Positions 8,222-16,559 of a stretch of DNA of 64,000 bases are shown piece after piece. The position numbers were made by a program, and so were the translations under genes. The stretch comes from JAMZMI01 sp039970095 (GTDB lineage: Bacteria; Bacteroidota; Bacteroidia; Cytophagales; Cyclobacteriaceae), in NCBI GenBank assembly GCA_039970095.1, contig JBDVMP010000005.1, forward strand, positions 72,676 through 136,675. The letters run 5' to 3'. How positions within the stretch are numbered: position 1 is the stretch's first letter; each line of letters starts with the position of its first letter. The notes under the pieces were generated by a model. The model was not told where the DNA came from. It saw only the letters and a list, made by a program, of their open reading frames with translations, and searched no databases.

Positions 8222-9178
8222 TTACGGCAAACTTTCCCCACTCTCATGATTTCTGACATGTATGTCACGGTTCAGGTTAGTAGTGGAATCCTCAACCATT
8301 TCTATTTCCATCCATTGGTTTAGATCAGGCTGACCGCCATCTACCCATGCTGTATACCAGAAATTGCCGAGCATCCTAATCGCCCTCTTCATTTGACGCT
8401 CAACCATCCCATCAAGCTTATCATGATAAGCTTCAGAAAATTCATAGGAATAAACCCTAAGCGTGGAGGCACCTCTTTCTTCAAAACTGTACTTTTTGGA
8501 TTCCGGAAATTTCTCAGAAAGTTCCTTTTCAAATTGAAGGACAGAGTCTAGCGCCATATTGGCACCTTCCACAGCTCGCCATGCGGCCAACTGCGTATTT
8601 TCCACATATTCCGCTCTTCCGGTCAGCAAGTCATAATTGCCGAAAAAGAGTTCCGGAAGCCTCGATTCCCAAAATCCATGAATTCCGACTTGATTGGTTT
8701 GCTGTCCATTGTAATTTGACGTGGTATGCAGTGGCACATTGGCATCAGCTATATAATGTCCCAAATCCGCTGAATACCGGAGTATCCGGTCTTTATCTTG
8801 TTTCAAAAATGCCTGAGTGAGTTGGTATTTGACCAGGTTGACGTGCCATGGCACAATCCCATAGGCATTCAGTGTATCTATAGTGAATTCCTCTACAGCT
8901 TTTGACCAGTATCTCGGCAGATTATGAATAGCACTGTCTCCATATTCATCCAGATCTATATAATGACGAGGAGCCTCCTCCTTGATGATATACCTGCGCA
9001 TATCAGGGTTCACAGCCTTGTCTGTTATATAGTTGATATTCCGTTTGTAAAAACCGATCATTTCAGGAGGCAATGTAAAAACCGCCAATCGGTTAATCTT
9101 TTTATGAGCAAAAAAGCCCCACCCTGATATAAATATCCCGGAGAAGGCAATTGTAAGCAGTATTAAAGCGCGTTTCAT
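8222..9178 (-). CDS. S1/P1-type nuclease or zinc-dependent phospholipase C family protein
   Basis: A 318-residue exported protein. The signal peptide ends near residue 19, leaving a tryptophan (SGWGFFAHKKINRLA) at the new N-terminus. In the P1 nuclease / phospholipase C family the main-chain amino group of that Trp binds zinc. Further metal ligands fit the family order: AHKKIN (His), RHYIDLDEY (His, Asp), DLGHYIADANVPLHTT (His, Asp, His) and GIHGFWE (His, Glu). Members of this family cleave single-stranded nucleic acids or phospholipids; sequence alone does not say which. Predicted location is the periplasm or outside. It has no obvious operon partner and is divergent from rpsT. Confidence 0.82.
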   Translation of the reverse strand: MKRALILLTIAFSGIFISGWGFFAHKKINRLAVFTLPPEMIGFYKRNINYITDKAVNPDMRRYIIKEEAPRHYIDLDEYGDSAIHNLPRYWSKAVEEFTIDTLNAYGIVPWHVNLVKYQLTQAFLKQDKDRILRYSADLGHYIADANVPLHTTSNYNGQQTNQVGIHGFWESRLPELFFGNYDLLTGRAEYVENTQLAAWRAVEGANMALDSVLQFEKELSEKFPESKKYSFEERGASTLRVYSYEFSEAYHDKLDGMVERQMKRAIRMLGNFWYTAWVDGGQPDLNQWMEIEMVEDSTTNLNRDIHVRNHESGESLP

Positions 9179-9240
9179 CTTGAGTGATGAAGGTAAATAA
9201 TTTTAGCTCGAATCTTTTTACGATTAGATTATTTAATGTT

Positions 9241-9271
9241 TTTGTTTTAATTCTCAATTATCCTATCTTTG
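9241..9271 (+). promoter_or_regulatory. rpsT promoter, full Bacteroidota consensus
   Basis: TTTG at 9241-9244 and TATCTTTG at 9264-9271 are separated by 19 bp, an exact fit to TTTG-N17-23-TAnnTTTG. The predicted transcript would have a leader of about 30 nt before the ATG at 9308. One of the two best promoter matches in the window. Confidence 0.75.
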
Positions 9272-9307
9272 CACTCCTTTTTGGAAGAAAGAAGAATTTA
9301 AAAGCTC

Positions 9308-9559
9308 ATGGCAAATCATAAATCAGCATTAAAGAGAATTCGATCAAACAACGCTAAAAGGTTGACGAATCGATATCAGCACAAATCAACCAGAACTTTC
9401 ATCAAGAAATTGAGAGAGACCACTGATAAGGCTGAAGCAGAAAAGCTTTATGGAGAGGTGACTGGTATGATTGATAAGCTGGCTAAGAAAAACATCATTC
9501 ATGCTAACAAAGCTTCTAACCTGAAGTCAAAACTAGCATTGAAAGTTAACGCCCTTTAA
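9308..9559 (+). CDS. rpsT: 30S ribosomal protein S20
   Basis: A primary 16S rRNA-binding protein of the small ribosomal subunit. The 83-residue, strongly basic, all-helical chain starts with MANHKSALKRIRSN, the defining opening of bS20, continues with NKRLTNRYQHKSTRTFIKKL-like helices, and ends with KKNIIHANKASNLKSKLA. It is a single-gene unit with a consensus promoter and its own terminator, as commonly found for rpsT. It is divergent from the S1/P1-like gene. Confidence 0.98.
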   Translation: MANHKSALKRIRSNNAKRLTNRYQHKSTRTFIKKLRETTDKAEAEKLYGEVTGMIDKLAKKNIIHANKASNLKSKLALKVNAL

Positions 9560-9586
9560 TAGAAAGGCGTAAAGCAAAGCATTTGC

Positions 9587-9619
9587 AACCCTGTTCGTCA
9601 CCACGGACAGGGTTTTTTT
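9587..9619 (+). terminator. Rho-independent terminator of rpsT
   Basis: An 11-bp stem (AACCCTGTTCG with CGGACAGGGTT, one G-T pair), a 6-nt loop, then five or more T. Confidence 0.88.
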
Positions 9620-9649
9620 ATTATAAAATATTTTCCATTTTTACATACA

Positions 9650-10351
9650 ATGGAAAATGAATCCACAAAAAGCTTATCCATAAAAAGCTGGGCAGAAGAA
9701 GATCGCCCAAGAGAAAAGCTCTTGCTCAAAGGAAAAGCCGCACTGTCTGATGCTGAACTGATAGGCATACTTATCGGGTCTGGCACACGCACCCTCTCAG
9801 CAGTGGATGTCGCCAAAATTATCCTTAGAGAATACGATCATGACCTCAACAAATTAGCCCGACTATCAGTAAAAGAACTGATGAAATTTAAAGGAATAGG
9901 AGAAGCAAAAGCTATTTCCATAGTAAGTGCACTGGAGCTCGGCCGCAGGCGAAAAGAAACCGAGACCACCAAAAAGCCTATTATCAATTCCTCCGAACAG
10001 GCATACGAATACCTTAAACCCGAAATGCTCGACTTGGCGCATGAGGAGTTTTGGATCATATTATTGAAACGCAACAACGAGATCATCAGAAAAGACCGCA
10101 TAAGTATAGGAGGTGTATCAGGCACAGTAGTAGACACCAAGATAATTATGCGCAAAGCCCTGGATGAACTGGCCAGCAATATCATTTTGGTTCACAACCA
10201 CCCATCCGGAAACCTGAAACCCAGCCAATCGGATATTCAGCTGACAAAAAAGCTGAAAGAAGCCGGCAGACTAATGGACATTCCTATACTTGATCACATC
10301 ATTTTCACGGATCAGAGCTTTTTCAGCTTCGCCGACGAGTCCCTACTCTGA
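9650..10351 (+). CDS. radC: RadC family protein (JAB/MPN-fold, DNA-repair associated)
   Basis: A 233-residue protein with the two RadC parts: an N-terminal helix-hairpin-helix domain (residues about 10-100, including LMKFKGIGEAKAISIVSALELGRR) and a C-terminal JAB1/MPN metalloprotease-like domain (about 110-233). The JAMM-type metal motif is intact: the Glu upstream (HEEFWIILL region), HNHPSGNLKPSQSD with the two His, and the following Asp. The RadC name is historical; its molecular role in repair or natural transformation is unsettled. It sits 90 bp after rpsT but beyond the rpsT terminator, so it probably has its own promoter. Confidence 0.95.
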   Translation: MENESTKSLSIKSWAEEDRPREKLLLKGKAALSDAELIGILIGSGTRTLSAVDVAKIILREYDHDLNKLARLSVKELMKFKGIGEAKAISIVSALELGRRRKETETTKKPIINSSEQAYEYLKPEMLDLAHEEFWIILLKRNNEIIRKDRISIGGVSGTVVDTKIIMRKALDELASNIILVHNHPSGNLKPSQSDIQLTKKLKEAGRLMDIPILDHIIFTDQSFFSFADESLL

Positions 10352-10412
10352 GCATCATTGTGATTTCAAGCTAAGCCCATTGACAACCTATCTCAATCAA
10401 TTTTTTAATTTT

Positions 10413-10448
10413 TAGACAGATCTTTATTAAATTCATAGACAGATCTTT
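10413..10448 (+). repeat. Two 13-bp direct repeats (TAGACAGATCTTT) upstream of an unknown gene
   Basis: The 13-mer TAGACAGATCTTT occurs at 10413-10425 and at 10436-10448, a 23-bp period, with an inverted GTCTA a little downstream. They lie 39 bp before the ATG of the 184-residue gene. A period close to two helical turns fits a pair of protein-binding sites, but this is only inferred. Confidence 0.5.
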
Positions 10449-10486
10449 TCTGAAAATCCTGTCTAAATCCTTTTAAGCACCCCAAA

Positions 10487-11041
10487 ATGAAAGACCTCAG
10501 ATACATAGGTATTCAAGGCTGGAACGCTTCCAAATTTTGGTTCAGAAACCACGACTCCCATATTTTGAGAATACTTATAGAGTCAGTGACCGCAAGTAAA
10601 GCCTGTATCATTTCATCAATTTACCGTTCAGACATTTTTTATTATTCAGAAACTGATCAATCTGCCCTAATATCCAAAATGTGGTGCCAATTGAAAGGCT
10701 TAAATCACAATAAGTCCACATTGGGGCAATTTGTAATTGGGGGAAATAGAAAGACCTCAATTTCCCTGTTTTTTGATACCATTTACCATCTCAAACTACA
10801 CCCTACCTACTTTAAGAGGTACAGAAATCACCTTAACGAACTAATGAAGCAAGAAAGCAACAACACGATTTTGAAAGAAATTGAGGATTGCGATAACTTT
10901 CTCCTACGAAGTGCTGCAAGTGAGCATAGCATATACACCCCCTTGAAAAAACTAAAAAATAAGGTAAGCAAAGCTGCTGTCAGTTTGAAAAACCTTGAGT
11001 CACTCATTTATCGGGCTCTACCTGATATAAACTACAATTGA
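10487..11041 (+). CDS. Hypothetical protein, 184 residues
   Basis: No family recognised. The protein is soluble-looking, without signal peptide or membrane segment, and rich in Ser, Asn, Lys and aromatic residues. The C-terminal half looks helical (LNELMKQESNNTILKEIEDC, then LKKLKNKVSKAAVSLKNLES). It starts at an ATG preceded by AAGCACCCC rather than a strong ribosome site, which is usual in this phylum. A pair of 13-bp direct repeats lies just upstream. Neighbours (radC, DUF1684) give no clue. It could be a lineage-specific accessory gene. Confidence 0.6.
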   Translation: MKDLRYIGIQGWNASKFWFRNHDSHILRILIESVTASKACIISSIYRSDIFYYSETDQSALISKMWCQLKGLNHNKSTLGQFVIGGNRKTSISLFFDTIYHLKLHPTYFKRYRNHLNELMKQESNNTILKEIEDCDNFLLRSAASEHSIYTPLKKLKNKVSKAAVSLKNLESLIYRALPDINYN

Positions 11042-11096
11042 GATTGATACACTAGAGATTCGCACTAATTTAGCAGTGGATTAATTTTTTTTCAAT

Positions 11097-11702
11097 TTGA
11101 AAAAGCTCTTCTACATTGTTACTGTCGGCATAGCCGCAATCATTGGATATTCGGTATTCAATGGAAATTCTGACCAGGCATACATCGAATCTGCACAAGC
11201 CGAGCGTACCGAAAAAATCAAATTTCTTAAAACATCAAACCAGAGCCCGTTTCAATTACACGATGTGCCTTTTGAAACACCCGAGTACTTCCCTATTGCG
11301 GGCAAGTATCGTGTTCGGGCAACATTGGAAAGAATCAATACACCACAGCGTGTTGTTATAGAAAATAGTGACGGCAGCTCTGAAGTTTACATTCGCTTCG
11401 CTTTTGCAAATTTTAAAATTAACGGACAGCCATTCCAATTGCTGATTTTGAAACCATCAGGTTTCGGTGCTTTGAATCAGTATTTTACAGCTTTTGCCGA
11501 CAAGACCAGCGGCATCACTACTTATGGAGGTGGGCGCTATTTGGATCTTGAAATCGGCAAGTCAGACCATATAGAAATCGACTTTAACCAGGCCTACAAC
11601 CCCTACTGCGCCTACGCTCCTGACTACTCTTGTCCACTCCCCCCATCAGAAAACATATTGCCGATTGCTATTGAAGCAGGCGAAAAGGATTATAAACACT
11701 AA
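11097..11702 (+). CDS. DUF1684 domain protein, exported
   Basis: A 201-residue protein with an N-terminal hydrophobic segment (residues 1-22, LFYIVTVGIAAIIGYSVF), then a DUF1684 domain. The signature is strong: a PFQLHDVPFETPEYFPIAGKY segment early, LLILKPSGFG in the middle, TYGGGRYLDLEI, and the highly conserved closing FNQAYNPYCAYAPDYSCPLP with PSENILPIAIEAGEK. The biochemical role of DUF1684 is not known. The frame opens with TTG at 11097, and there is no better-placed ATG before the hydrophobic segment. So either an alternative start is used or the start is slightly different. Confidence 0.88.
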   Translation: MKKLFYIVTVGIAAIIGYSVFNGNSDQAYIESAQAERTEKIKFLKTSNQSPFQLHDVPFETPEYFPIAGKYRVRATLERINTPQRVVIENSDGSSEVYIRFAFANFKINGQPFQLLILKPSGFGALNQYFTAFADKTSGITTYGGGRYLDLEIGKSDHIEIDFNQAYNPYCAYAPDYSCPLPPSENILPIAIEAGEKDYKH

Positions 11703-11730
11703 TTCGTAAGGCTATTAAGGCCTGCTTTAA

Positions 11731-11738
11731 TATTTTTG
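11731..11738 (+). promoter_or_regulatory. Probable pheT promoter (-7 element TATTTTTG)
   Basis: TATTTTTG matches TAnnTTTG exactly, 28 bp before the pheT ATG. It would drive the pheT - coiled-coil gene - zapA run. No clear -33 element. Confidence 0.45.
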
Positions 11739-11766
11739 CCGACTAATTATCGAATGAGTAGCTAAT

Positions 11767-14166
11767 ATGAAAATCTCTTATAACTGGTTAAAGGATTTTA
11801 TTGAAATAAATGAAAGCCCTGAAGAAATCTCCTCCATTCTGACTCAGACTGGTCTGGAAGTGGAAGGTCTGGAGCGAGTGGAAAAAATCACAGGTGGACT
11901 GGAAGGTCTGGTGATTGGAGAAGTTATAGAGTGCGTAGCTCATCCTGATGCCGACAAATTAAAGTTGACAAAAGTAGATGTTGGCACAGGTTCATTGCTG
12001 CCTATAGTATGTGGAGCCCCAAATGTGAAAGCTGGGATCAAAGCAATTGTAGCCACTGTAAACACCACCATCTATCCTTCTTCTGGGGAGCCCTTCAAAA
12101 TAAAAAAGGCAAAAATTAGAGGTGAGGTTTCCGAAGGCATGCTTTGTGCCGAAGATGAAATTGGTTTGGGGTCGGGCCATGATGGTCTGATGATATTAGA
12201 TACGGACAAGCCAAACGGAACACCTGCGAAGAAGCTATTTGAAACTGGTGAAGATTATGTATTTGAAATTGGCCTTACACCAAACAGAGGTGATGCCACA
12301 TCACACCTCGGTAGCGCACGAGATTTGAAAGCCTTTTTCGAAAGGCCTGTCAAAACACCTCAATTCAAAAAGATTGAATCAAAAATAGATCGACCGATTG
12401 AAGTCCATGTGGAAAACACAGAGGCTTGTCCCCGCTACTCAGGAGCGACGATTAGAGGCATAAAAGTGGGGGCATCCCCCGACTGGATGCAGTGGAAACT
12501 CAAGGCAGTTGGCCTATCGCCTATCAACAACATTGTGGACATCACCAACTACGTGATGCTAGCCATAGGGCAGCCCATGCACGCATTCGATGCGGAGGTG
12601 GTCGGAAATAAATTGACAGTGAAAACCCTGGCAAGTGGGACTGCATTTAAAACACTAGATGAAATAGATCGCAAACTTGACGAAAAGGATCTCATGATCT
12701 GTAATGATGCCGGGGGAATGTGTATCGCCGGAGTTTTCGGTGGCCTGGACTCAGGAGTCAAAGACGATACCACAAGCATTTTCCTTGAAAGCGCCCATTT
12801 CTCTGCCGACTGGGTACGGGCATCTGCACAACGTCATACACTCTCTACCGATGCTTCGTTTAGGTTTGAAAGAGGAACTGATCCGGAAATGACCATTCCT
12901 GCCCTCCAAATGGCAATCGAGCTAATTTTAGAGTACGCTGGTGGATATCTGGCTTCTGACTTCACGGACATCTATCCAAATAAAATTGCACCGGTAAAAA
13001 TCGACACTACCTTCAGGAACTTTCATCGGTTGATCGGTGAGGACCTGGCTCATGACAGGATTATAAAAATCTTAAATGACCTGGATATCGAAACTTCATC
13101 AATCTCTGAAGAGGGCTTTACGGCCACCGTCCCAGCTTACCGAAGTGAAGTGACACGCGAAGCTGACCTGGTAGAAGAAGTCTTGCGCATTTATGGATTT
13201 AACAATATCCCTCTGGAAGAGACCCTTTCTGCAGGATATATGGCTTCATTCAGCGAAAAAGAGCCATACAAGCTTCAAGAAAAAGTCTCTGAGCAGCTCG
13301 CAGGAGCCGGCTACTCGGAGATTCTAACCAATTCTCTTACCAATCCGGAGTATTTTAAAAACATCCCACTAGGAGAAGGTCCAGTTGAGATATTGAATAA
13401 ATCAAGCGAGGAACTCGGGTACATGAAAACCAGCCCGATATACACAGGTCTGGAATCACTCCGACGAAACATCAACAGAAAGCAGAAAAACCTGAAATTT
13501 TTCGAGTTTTCTAAGATTTACGAAAAGAAAGAAAAATACAAAGAGACAGAGTTACTAACATTTTACCTCACGGGAGACACTAATGAAGAAGCATGGAATG
13601 CTCCTGCCAGTCCGGTAACCTTTCATGATCTGATGAAAGACATCAACGCAGCGCTGGCCTCTCTCCGAATCACTGAGCCTGAACTGCAAGACTCTCAAGA
13701 CGACTGCTTCATCTACGGGTTGGATTTGGTAGTAAACAATGCGCCAATTGGAAAAATTGGTAAGCTTGACTCTAGCATAACAAAGTATTTCGAGATTAGT
13801 CAAGAGGTATTTTATGCAGAGCTCAACTGGAAAAAGTTAATCAAAGCATCGCAAACTAAGTATCAGTTTCAACCACTTTCCAAATACCCCGAAGTGCGAA
13901 GAGACCTGTCTCTTGTGATCAATGAAGACGTTACTTTGAAGGAAATCAAAAGGCTTGCTTTCAAATCTGAAAGGAAATTACTGAATCGCATCAATGTTTT
14001 TTCTGTTTACAAAGGAGAAAAACTTGATGAGGGGAAGAAATCTTACGCAATAAGTTTTTATCTTCAGGACTCGGAAAAGACCCTGAACGACAAACAGATA
14101 GACAAGACCATGAGTGGTTTTATCCGAACCTTTGAAAGAGAAATTGGCGCTTTAATCAGAAAATAA
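11767..14166 (+). CDS. pheT: Phenylalanine--tRNA ligase beta subunit
   Basis: The beta chain of the alpha2-beta2 enzyme that charges tRNA-Phe; it also carries the editing site for mischarged Tyr-tRNA. At 799 residues it has the full bacterial domain order: N-terminal YNWLKDFIEI, tRNA-binding OB domain (VIGEVIECVAHPDADKLKLT, residues about 45-155), B3/B4 editing domain (about 210-400, with PINNIVDITNYVMLAIGQPMH), B5 (about 405-475), the inactive synthetase-like core, and the C-terminal ferredoxin-like anticodon-binding domain (FQPLSKYPEVRRDLSLVI to the end). pheS is not in the window. The next gene starts on the base after its stop codon, so the run to zapA is an operon. Confidence 0.97.
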   Translation: MKISYNWLKDFIEINESPEEISSILTQTGLEVEGLERVEKITGGLEGLVIGEVIECVAHPDADKLKLTKVDVGTGSLLPIVCGAPNVKAGIKAIVATVNTTIYPSSGEPFKIKKAKIRGEVSEGMLCAEDEIGLGSGHDGLMILDTDKPNGTPAKKLFETGEDYVFEIGLTPNRGDATSHLGSARDLKAFFERPVKTPQFKKIESKIDRPIEVHVENTEACPRYSGATIRGIKVGASPDWMQWKLKAVGLSPINNIVDITNYVMLAIGQPMHAFDAEVVGNKLTVKTLASGTAFKTLDEIDRKLDEKDLMICNDAGGMCIAGVFGGLDSGVKDDTTSIFLESAHFSADWVRASAQRHTLSTDASFRFERGTDPEMTIPALQMAIELILEYAGGYLASDFTDIYPNKIAPVKIDTTFRNFHRLIGEDLAHDRIIKILNDLDIETSSISEEGFTATVPAYRSEVTREADLVEEVLRIYGFNNIPLEETLSAGYMASFSEKEPYKLQEKVSEQLAGAGYSEILTNSLTNPEYFKNIPLGEGPVEILNKSSEELGYMKTSPIYTGLESLRRNINRKQKNLKFFEFSKIYEKKEKYKETELLTFYLTGDTNEEAWNAPASPVTFHDLMKDINAALASLRITEPELQDSQDDCFIYGLDLVVNNAPIGKIGKLDSSITKYFEISQEVFYAELNWKKLIKASQTKYQFQPLSKYPEVRRDLSLVINEDVTLKEIKRLAFKSERKLLNRINVFSVYKGEKLDEGKKSYAISFYLQDSEKTLNDKQIDKTMSGFIRTFEREIGALIRK

Positions 14167-14466
14167 ATGGGAAACGAATCGCTCCGTACCGAACTAAACA
14201 ACCTTGAAAGAAAGGTAAAACTGATTATCGGCGAACACTCCCAACTTCAACAGGAAGTGCAGCGACTCAAATCTGAAAATGAAAATCTGAAAAATAAGGT
14301 CGATAGTCACAATGCCCATTTGGCAAACTTTCAAAATCAAGCGAAAATTAGTAAAATTGTAGAAAGCATGATAGTCGAAGAAGGAGGCGAGACAGAGTTG
14401 AAGGAAGTGATTGATGACTACATTCAGGAAATAGATAAATGCATTGCTCATTTGGGTGAAGCTTAA
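14167..14466 (+). CDS. Small coiled-coil protein between pheT and zapA
   Basis: A 99-residue protein, mostly one long heptad-patterned helix (LRTELNNLERKVKLIIGEHS, then VQRLKSENENLKNKVDSH), followed by a short acidic tail (VIDDYIQEIDKCIAHL). It has no signal or membrane segment. Its size and form recall ZapB/SlyX-type coiled-coil proteins, and zapA follows after 6 bp. A partner role in the division ring is therefore an attractive inference, but nothing in the residues proves it. The ATG follows the pheT stop directly, so translation is likely coupled. Confidence 0.8.
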   Translation: MGNESLRTELNNLERKVKLIIGEHSQLQQEVQRLKSENENLKNKVDSHNAHLANFQNQAKISKIVESMIVEEGGETELKEVIDDYIQEIDKCIAHLGEA

Positions 14467-14472
14467 TACCGA

Positions 14473-14757
14473 ATGACAGAATTATCAATAAAGCTGAAAA
14501 TTGGGAACCGCGAGTATCCCATGAAGGTAAAAGCCGAAGATGAGGAGCGTATCAGGCGCGCGGGAAAAATGATCAATGAGAAAATACGATCCTATAAAGA
14601 TCAGTTTGGGATCGATGATCATCAGGATTTGTTGGCCATGGCGGCCTTCGATTTCCTTACCGAAAAGATGAAGAAAGAAGAAAACATCGAGTCAACAGAC
14701 GAAGTTGCCCTCAACCAGGTAAGAAGTATCAGCCAGATGATTACTGAAGCAATCTAA
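14473..14757 (+). CDS. zapA: Cell division protein ZapA
   Basis: A 94-residue protein that binds FtsZ and cross-links its filaments at the division site. The N-terminal strand-turn-strand LSIKLKIGNREYPMKVKAED and the following helix EERIRRAGKMINEKIRSYK match the ZapA fold. The middle DHQDLLAMAAFDFLTEKM block is the most conserved part of the family, and the C-terminal helix would form the tetramer coiled coil. It belongs to the pheT operon; rny follows after an 81-bp gap. Homologous zapA genes sit next to similar small coiled-coil genes in relatives. Confidence 0.9.
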   Translation: MTELSIKLKIGNREYPMKVKAEDEERIRRAGKMINEKIRSYKDQFGIDDHQDLLAMAAFDFLTEKMKKEENIESTDEVALNQVRSISQMITEAI

Positions 14758-14838
14758 ACTTTTCCCTTAGGTACCGATCACATCCCACTCTACACGCCAA
14801 ATCAGGCTCCTGCTATTCATATATAGATAACAGAGGTA

Positions 14839-16401
14839 ATGGATATAACAGTAGTTGCCATCATTGGCATTGTCAGTATTGGCATTGGTGTCGGTATTGA
14901 TCGAATACTGCTCAAGCGATCAGTAAATAAAAAAATCGCGGAAGCTGAGGAACAGAAAAAATTGATACTCAAAGACGCAGAAGTAACAGCCGAGAGTATT
15001 AAAAAAGACCGAATCCACGAAGCAAAAGAAAAGTTCCTGAAACTCCGATCTGAATTTGAGGAAGAATCTAACAGGAAGAAAAATCAGATCATCTCTAACG
15101 AAAACAAGCTCAAGCAGCGAGAAGGAAACCTCTCGAAGCAAATAGAACAAAACAAGCGGGCTGAGGCTGAGTTAGAGTCCATGAAAGAAAATGTGACCGC
15201 TCAGCTCGAAATCGTCAAAAAGAGAAAAGAAGAGTTTGAGAAACTCAAAAGCCAGCAAGTCGCAATCCTCGAAAAGGCATCAAATCTTTCGGCTGAAGAA
15301 GCCAAAACTCAGCTTATAGAAGCGCTCAAAGACGAGGCAAGAACAGACGCATCTGCCCATGTGAAAGACATCATGGAAGAAGCCAAAATGACGGCCACCA
15401 AAGAAGCCAAAAAGATTGTGCTTCAAACCATCCAAAGAACTGCTACAGAACACGCCATAGAAAACTGTGTCTCTATCTTCAACATAGAAAGTGATGACAT
15501 CAAGGGCAAGATCATCGGGCGTGAAGGGCGAAACATCCGGGCGCTTGAAGGAGCCACAGGAGTTGAGATCATTGTTGACGACACACCTGAGGCTATCATC
15601 ATTTCAGGATTTGACCCAGTGAGAAGAGAAGTTGCCCGATTGTCACTTCACAGACTCGTGCAGGATGGCAGGATTCACCCTGCGCGTATCGAGGAGATTG
15701 TGAGCAAGACTACCAAAAACATAGAGGAAGAGATTGTAGAAATAGGGGAACGCACTGTGATCGATTTGGGAATTCATGGTCTTCACCCAGAATTGATCAA
15801 GTATGTGGGTAGAATGAGGTTTAGATCATCTTACGGACAAAACTTGCTGCAACACTCCAGAGAAGTGGCCAAGCTTTGTGGCACACTTGCATCTGAACTT
15901 GGGCTAAACTCCAAGCTCGCCAAACGTGCAGGTCTGCTACACGATATTGGCAAGGTATATCCCGATGAGCCAGATAAGCCTCACGCTATTATAGGTATGG
16001 AGCTAGCCAAGAAGTACAAAGAAAATGGTGAAGTGTGTAACGCTATTGGCGCTCACCACGATGAGGTAGAGATGACCTCAATGATCTCCCCTATCGTGCA
16101 GGCATGTGATGCTATCTCGGGCAGTAGGCCGGGAGCTCGTCGCGAGATCATGGAGCAATATCTTAAGCGCTTGAAAGAATTGGAGAGCGTAGCTCTAAGC
16201 TTTGACGGTGTGAATAAATGCTATGCCATTCAGGCTGGTAGAGAGCTTCGGGTGATGGTAGATGCCGAGAATGTAACGGACAAACAAGCCGGAGAAATCT
16301 CATTTAACATCTCACAAAAGATAGAAAAAGAAATGCAGTACCCCGGTCAGATCAAGGTGACGGTTATACGCGAAACTCGAGCAGTGGCATTTGCGAAGTG
16401 A
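14839..16401 (+). CDS. rny: Ribonuclease Y
   Basis: A membrane-anchored endoribonuclease that starts mRNA decay. The 520-residue protein has an N-terminal membrane helix (residues 3-25), a long coiled coil rich in Lys and Glu (about 30-200), a KH RNA-binding domain (KGKIIGREGRNIRALEGATG), an HD domain with the metal-binding pair in HSREVAKLCG and RAGLLHDIGK, and the standard C-terminal tail ending in RETRAVAFAK. Every key residue is present, so the gene looks functional. Its last 114 bp and the terminator behind it are repeated downstream at 17066-17266, and again in decayed form at 18065-18118. See the repeat entries. Confidence 0.97.
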   Translation: MDITVVAIIGIVSIGIGVGIDRILLKRSVNKKIAEAEEQKKLILKDAEVTAESIKKDRIHEAKEKFLKLRSEFEEESNRKKNQIISNENKLKQREGNLSKQIEQNKRAEAELESMKENVTAQLEIVKKRKEEFEKLKSQQVAILEKASNLSAEEAKTQLIEALKDEARTDASAHVKDIMEEAKMTATKEAKKIVLQTIQRTATEHAIENCVSIFNIESDDIKGKIIGREGRNIRALEGATGVEIIVDDTPEAIIISGFDPVRREVARLSLHRLVQDGRIHPARIEEIVSKTTKNIEEEIVEIGERTVIDLGIHGLHPELIKYVGRMRFRSSYGQNLLQHSREVAKLCGTLASELGLNSKLAKRAGLLHDIGKVYPDEPDKPHAIIGMELAKKYKENGEVCNAIGAHHDEVEMTSMISPIVQACDAISGSRPGARREIMEQYLKRLKELESVALSFDGVNKCYAIQAGRELRVMVDAENVTDKQAGEISFNISQKIEKEMQYPGQIKVTVIRETRAVAFAK

Positions 16402-16488
16402 CATTTAAAATTAAATTCAAAACCAAAAGCTCTGACACCAATCAGAGCTTTTTTTTGTTTAAAAAAACACCATTAATTCGGTATTTGA
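16288..16488 (+). repeat. rny 3'-end repeat, copy 1 (functional end of rny plus 87 bp behind it)
   Basis: Covers the last 38 codons of rny (16288-16401) and 87 bp of downstream sequence with the terminator. Copy 2 at 17066-17266 has the same length: the 87-bp downstream part reads as identical, while the coding part differs at many third codon positions. Confidence 0.92.
16425..16456 (+). terminator. Rho-independent terminator of rny
   Basis: An 11-bp stem (AAAAGCTCTGA with TCAGAGCTTTT), loop CACCAA, and a run of eight T. The same hairpin is repeated unchanged at 17203-17234. Confidence 0.9.
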
Positions 16489-16508
16489 GAAAAATATGCG
16501 ACCGCTAT

Positions 16509-16551
16509 TTGCTTTATAAAGCAACAAATATTAGTATTGGAAGCAACAAAT
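16509..16551. repeat. 16-bp perfect palindrome plus two 11-bp direct repeats before the first islet lipoprotein gene
   Basis: TTGCTTTATAAAGCAA (16509-16524) is a perfect palindrome. The 11-mer AAGCAACAAAT overlaps its right arm at 16519-16529 and recurs at 16541-16551, a 22-bp period. The set ends 8 bp before the GTG start at 16560. It could be an operator or a remnant recombination site. Confidence 0.6.
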
Positions 16552-16559
16552 TCTAACGA

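Noticed and set aside
14758..14838. A 6S RNA gene between zapA and rny, as occurs next to zapA in gammaproteobacteria
   Set aside because: The gap is only 81 bp and shows no long hairpin; 6S RNA needs about 180 nt.
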